The position numbers and the translations under genes were made by a program. From positions 2,728,001 to 2,792,000 of the forward strand of contig CBDAQK010000001.1 in NCBI GenBank assembly GCA_965199005.1: a stretch of 64,000 nt of DNA, written 5' to 3'. Below are positions 62,165 through 64,000 of this stretch, piece by piece (the first letter of the stretch is position 1; each line of letters starts with the position of its first letter). This DNA is from LMUY01 sp965199005. Its GTDB lineage: Bacteria > Pseudomonadota > Alphaproteobacteria > Acetobacterales > Acetobacteraceae. The notes under the pieces are model-generated. The model had not been told where the DNA came from. It made no database searches and was given only the letters and a program-made list of their open reading frames with translations.

Positions 62165-62759
62165 AAGCCGAGCAAGGATGGCCCGTTCGTGGGCGCCACC
62201 CCTCTGGCATTTCTTATTGAGGCTCGTTCGGAGGGCATTCGGACAACTCTCCGCTTCTTGCTCCAGAGTGGCTTGAAGATGTCGATATCCTCGTAGACAG
62301 CACAGCGGCGGGTGCCGTCGGCCGAGATGATCGCCTGCCGCGGACGGGTGCAGCGGGGCGCGGGGCGGCCCACGTCGTCACCCGAGTGTAAACCTCCCGA
62401 CGGCGGCAGCCGCCCGCTTCATGCGCGGCGGGCACAACCTCCCTGACGCGACCCGCCCCTCGGCGGCACGGCTTCCACGGTGAATGAAGACGTGTCCGCC
62501 GCAGCGGAGGCAAGCTGATGGTCGTCGCGCGGGCAGGGCCGACCAACTCATCGAGATGGCGCCGCCGCGCCGCCGCGGCCTGTGTGCGGATTCCGACGAT
62601 GCCGCCCACCCAATCCGAGATCATGGCGCCCATCATTCCGAGATGATGCCGCCCACCTGGAGGGCCTTCGTTGGTGATCGTTATTGAGGGTGGGAAGGGC
62701 TGCCCGTCAAGCTCTGTTCGACCGTCGGTTTCGCAAAAGGGGCGAAGTGGAGGTCATCA
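62165..62759. other. intergenic, nothing recognised
   Basis: About 600 bases between the antitoxin-like gene and the IS21 element. One minus-strand frame near 62250-62350 reads IISADGTRRCAVYEDIDIFK, which may be a remnant of an unknown gene. The left end of the IS21 element should lie near 62690-62750 but no clear inverted repeat could be fixed without its partner. Confidence 0.35.
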
Positions 62760-63509
62760 TCACGCTGCCGCATCAGGCTTCTTTGTTGGCGGCCGCCGCA
62801 TAGAGTCTCCTGAGAGCTCCAGCCGGTGGGCGTTGTGGATGAGGCGGTCGAGAATGGCGTCGGCGTAGGTGGCCTGGTTTATGGCGCCATGCCAGGCCTC
62901 TATAGGAAGCTGGCTGGTGACGATGGTGGAGGCTCGGCCGTAGCGGTCTTCGAGGATCTCGAGGAGATCATGACGCGCCTGAGGCCCAAGGGGGGCTAAG
63001 CCCCAATCATCGAGGATGAGAAGTTGAACGGTGGCGAGGCTCTTGAGGCGGCGCCCGGCACTCCCATCGCCATGAGCCAGGGCGAGTTCATCGAAAAGTT
63101 TGGGTGCGCGGACGTAGAGGACGGAGTAGTTGTCCCGACAGGCCTTGTGACCAAGGGCGCAGGCAAGCCAGCTCTTGCCGAGGCCGGTCTTGCCGGTGAT
63201 AGCCAAGTTTTCATGGGCCTTGATCCAGTCGCCTTTCATAAGGCTTGCGAGTAGGCCGCGGTCGAGACCGCGGGCAGCCCGATAATCTACGTCTTCTGGC
63301 GTGGCTTGATGGCGCAGCTTGGCGTAGCGCAAGCGCGCGCCGAGCCGTTTGTCCTGTCGATGAACGAGCTCTCGATCCAAGAGCAAGGCTAGCCAGTCTG
63401 CATGGCCCAGACTGCTGGATTCGGGGTTATCGATCAAAGCGCTAAACGCCTTGGACATGCCGAGCAGGCCAAGGGTGTTGAGTTGGTCCAGAGTGGGATG
63501 GTTGAGCAC
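62760..63509 (-). CDS. istB: IS21 helper ATPase IstB
   Basis: 249 aa. AAA+ regulator of IS21 transposition. N-terminal TLDQLNTLGLLGMSKAFSAL, then RLGARLRYAKLRHQATPEDV, Walker A GKTGLGKSWLACALGHKACR, Walker B VQLLILDDWGLAPLGPQAR, sensor STIVTSQLPIEAWH and the C-terminal DAILDRLIHNAHRLELSGDS. The GTG at 63507-63509 has GAGGAGA upstream at the normal distance; a longer frame from 63524 is possible. It immediately follows istA. Appears intact, so this may be the only potentially active transposition gene apart from tnpB. Confidence 0.92.
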   Translation of the reverse strand: MLNHPTLDQLNTLGLLGMSKAFSALIDNPESSSLGHADWLALLLDRELVHRQDKRLGARLRYAKLRHQATPEDVDYRAARGLDRGLLASLMKGDWIKAHENLAITGKTGLGKSWLACALGHKACRDNYSVLYVRAPKLFDELALAHGDGSAGRRLKSLATVQLLILDDWGLAPLGPQARHDLLEILEDRYGRASTIVTSQLPIEAWHGAINQATYADAILDRLIHNAHRLELSGDSMRRPPTKKPDAAA

Positions 63510-63520
63510 AGATGTTCTCC

Positions 63521-64000
63521 TCAATGGTAATAGTCAGAGCCGCGGATATTGCGGTGAAGGATAGTGGGGGCTTCATCCTCGCCGACGGCCCGGGCGCGTT
63601 GAACGGGTTGGCCGTCGAGCCGGTTATCGAGAATGGACTTGATCGAGCCATAGCTCTTGGCGCCGACGTGCAATCCCCGCTCGCAGGCTGCCTCGACCCG
63701 GGTTGCGCTGAAAGATTTGGCGAGGCGCACAATCCCTAAACAGGACCGGAAGCCCTGTTCAGGGTGGGGGCGGTGCTCCAGAATAACCTGACAGAGCATG
63801 CCCGTTGATGGACCGATCTGCAGGGCCTCACGTAGAATTCGGTCAAGCGTCCAATCCTTGTAGCGCCGGTGGCTGGAGGGCATGTGCTCCTCCACCGTGG
63901 TGTGCTTGCCGTTGCCCGACCCGCGCATGTGGACCGCGATCCTCTCGCCCGCGAGGAATACTTCCACGGTCCGACGTGTCATCCGCGCCTCAACGGTGGC
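63521..64000 (-). CDS. istA: IS21 transposase IstA, C-terminal part (cut by window edge)
   Basis: The minus-strand frame is open to the edge of the window. Readable: TVEVFLAGERIAVHMRGSGN, MPSSHRRYKDWTLDRILREA, GMLCQVILEHRPHPEQGFRS and RVEAACERGLHVGAKSYGSI. This is the C-terminal domain after the DDE core of IS21-type transposases. The start and catalytic residues lie beyond 64000. It sits 11 bases before the istB start, the normal IS21 arrangement. Confidence 0.9.
   Translation of the reverse strand, partial: ATVEARMTRRTVEVFLAGERIAVHMRGSGNGKHTTVEEHMPSSHRRYKDWTLDRILREALQIGPSTGMLCQVILEHRPHPEQGFRSCLGIVRLAKSFSATRVEAACERGLHVGAKSYGSIKSILDNRLDGQPVQRARAVGEDEAPTILHRNIRGSDYYH

Noticed and set aside
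1..64000. CRISPR array
   Set aside because: No set of regularly spaced direct repeats was seen anywhere in the window, and no cas genes were found; the TnpB gene is part of an IS-like element.

Overview
The window is GC-rich DNA from an alphaproteobacterium, most likely a Rhodospirillales/Acetobacteraceae-type heterotroph. This rests on codon use and gene families (HyuA/HyuB, GMC oxidoreductase, solitary ABC binding proteins, IS5/IS630/ISL3/IS21 remnants); no rRNA or tRNA gene was found to anchor it. Intact catabolic and regulatory genes alternate with many broken genes and insertion-sequence debris, so it reads as an accessory region (genomic island, megaplasmid or decaying chromosomal segment) rather than a housekeeping core.

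Layout. 0-5 kb: HU-like protein, a frameshifted secreted protein, an MDR oxidoreductase divergent from an XRE regulator, then IS remnants. 5-11.3 kb: MarR regulator, solitary periplasmic binding protein, DoxX protein, and a Tat-exported FAD oxidoreductase pseudogene interrupted by a TnpB-type element (7572-9697). 11.4-18.6 kb: small enzymes, a GlcG-type protein and a large SF1 helicase beside a RecD2/TraA remnant. 19-34 kb: the main intact block. On the minus strand lie an amino-acid oxidase, a uronate-dehydrogenase-like SDR, a GMC oxidoreductase and a threonine aldolase. Divergent from them on the plus strand is hyuA-hyuB-permease-permease-binding protein-gamma-glutamyltransferase, followed by a GntR/FadR regulator. 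Together they look like uptake and breakdown of a gamma-glutamyl, oxoproline or hydantoin-like amino-acid derivative; the transporter ATPase is absent.

34.6-37.2 kb: three plus-strand genes (metallophosphoesterase, 115-aa unknown, HExxH protein) forming an uncharacterised module. 37.7-40.4 kb: a decayed acyl-CoA/SDR/carboxymuconolactone decarboxylase cluster. 40.4-45.1 kb: two regulator-enzyme divergent pairs (TetR/aldo-keto reductase, LysR/DJ-1) and a TauE gene with one internal stop. 45.3-46.1 kb: recombinase and BKACE fragments and an orphan copy of the TnpB-element right end. 46.2-51.7 kb: a dedicated TonB system (receptor, ExbB, ExbD with an internal amber codon, TonB) divergent from a zinc-type binding protein followed by only a stub of its ATPase. 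53-56 kb: an orphan C5 DNA methyltransferase with a ribbon-helix-helix-like tail and a membrane protein/XRE pair. 56.7-64 kb: an ABC ATPase fused to a truncated ISL3 transposase, a broken SRAP gene, a YagU-like membrane protein, HEPN/antitoxin-like pieces and an IS21 element (istB plus partial istA).

The most notable signal is the TnpB element. Removing it restores a perfect twin-arginine signal peptide, it sits directly after TTCAT, and its nuclease keeps the three RuvC acidic residues while all four zinc-ribbon cysteines are replaced. Related right-end sequences occur at two other places in the window.
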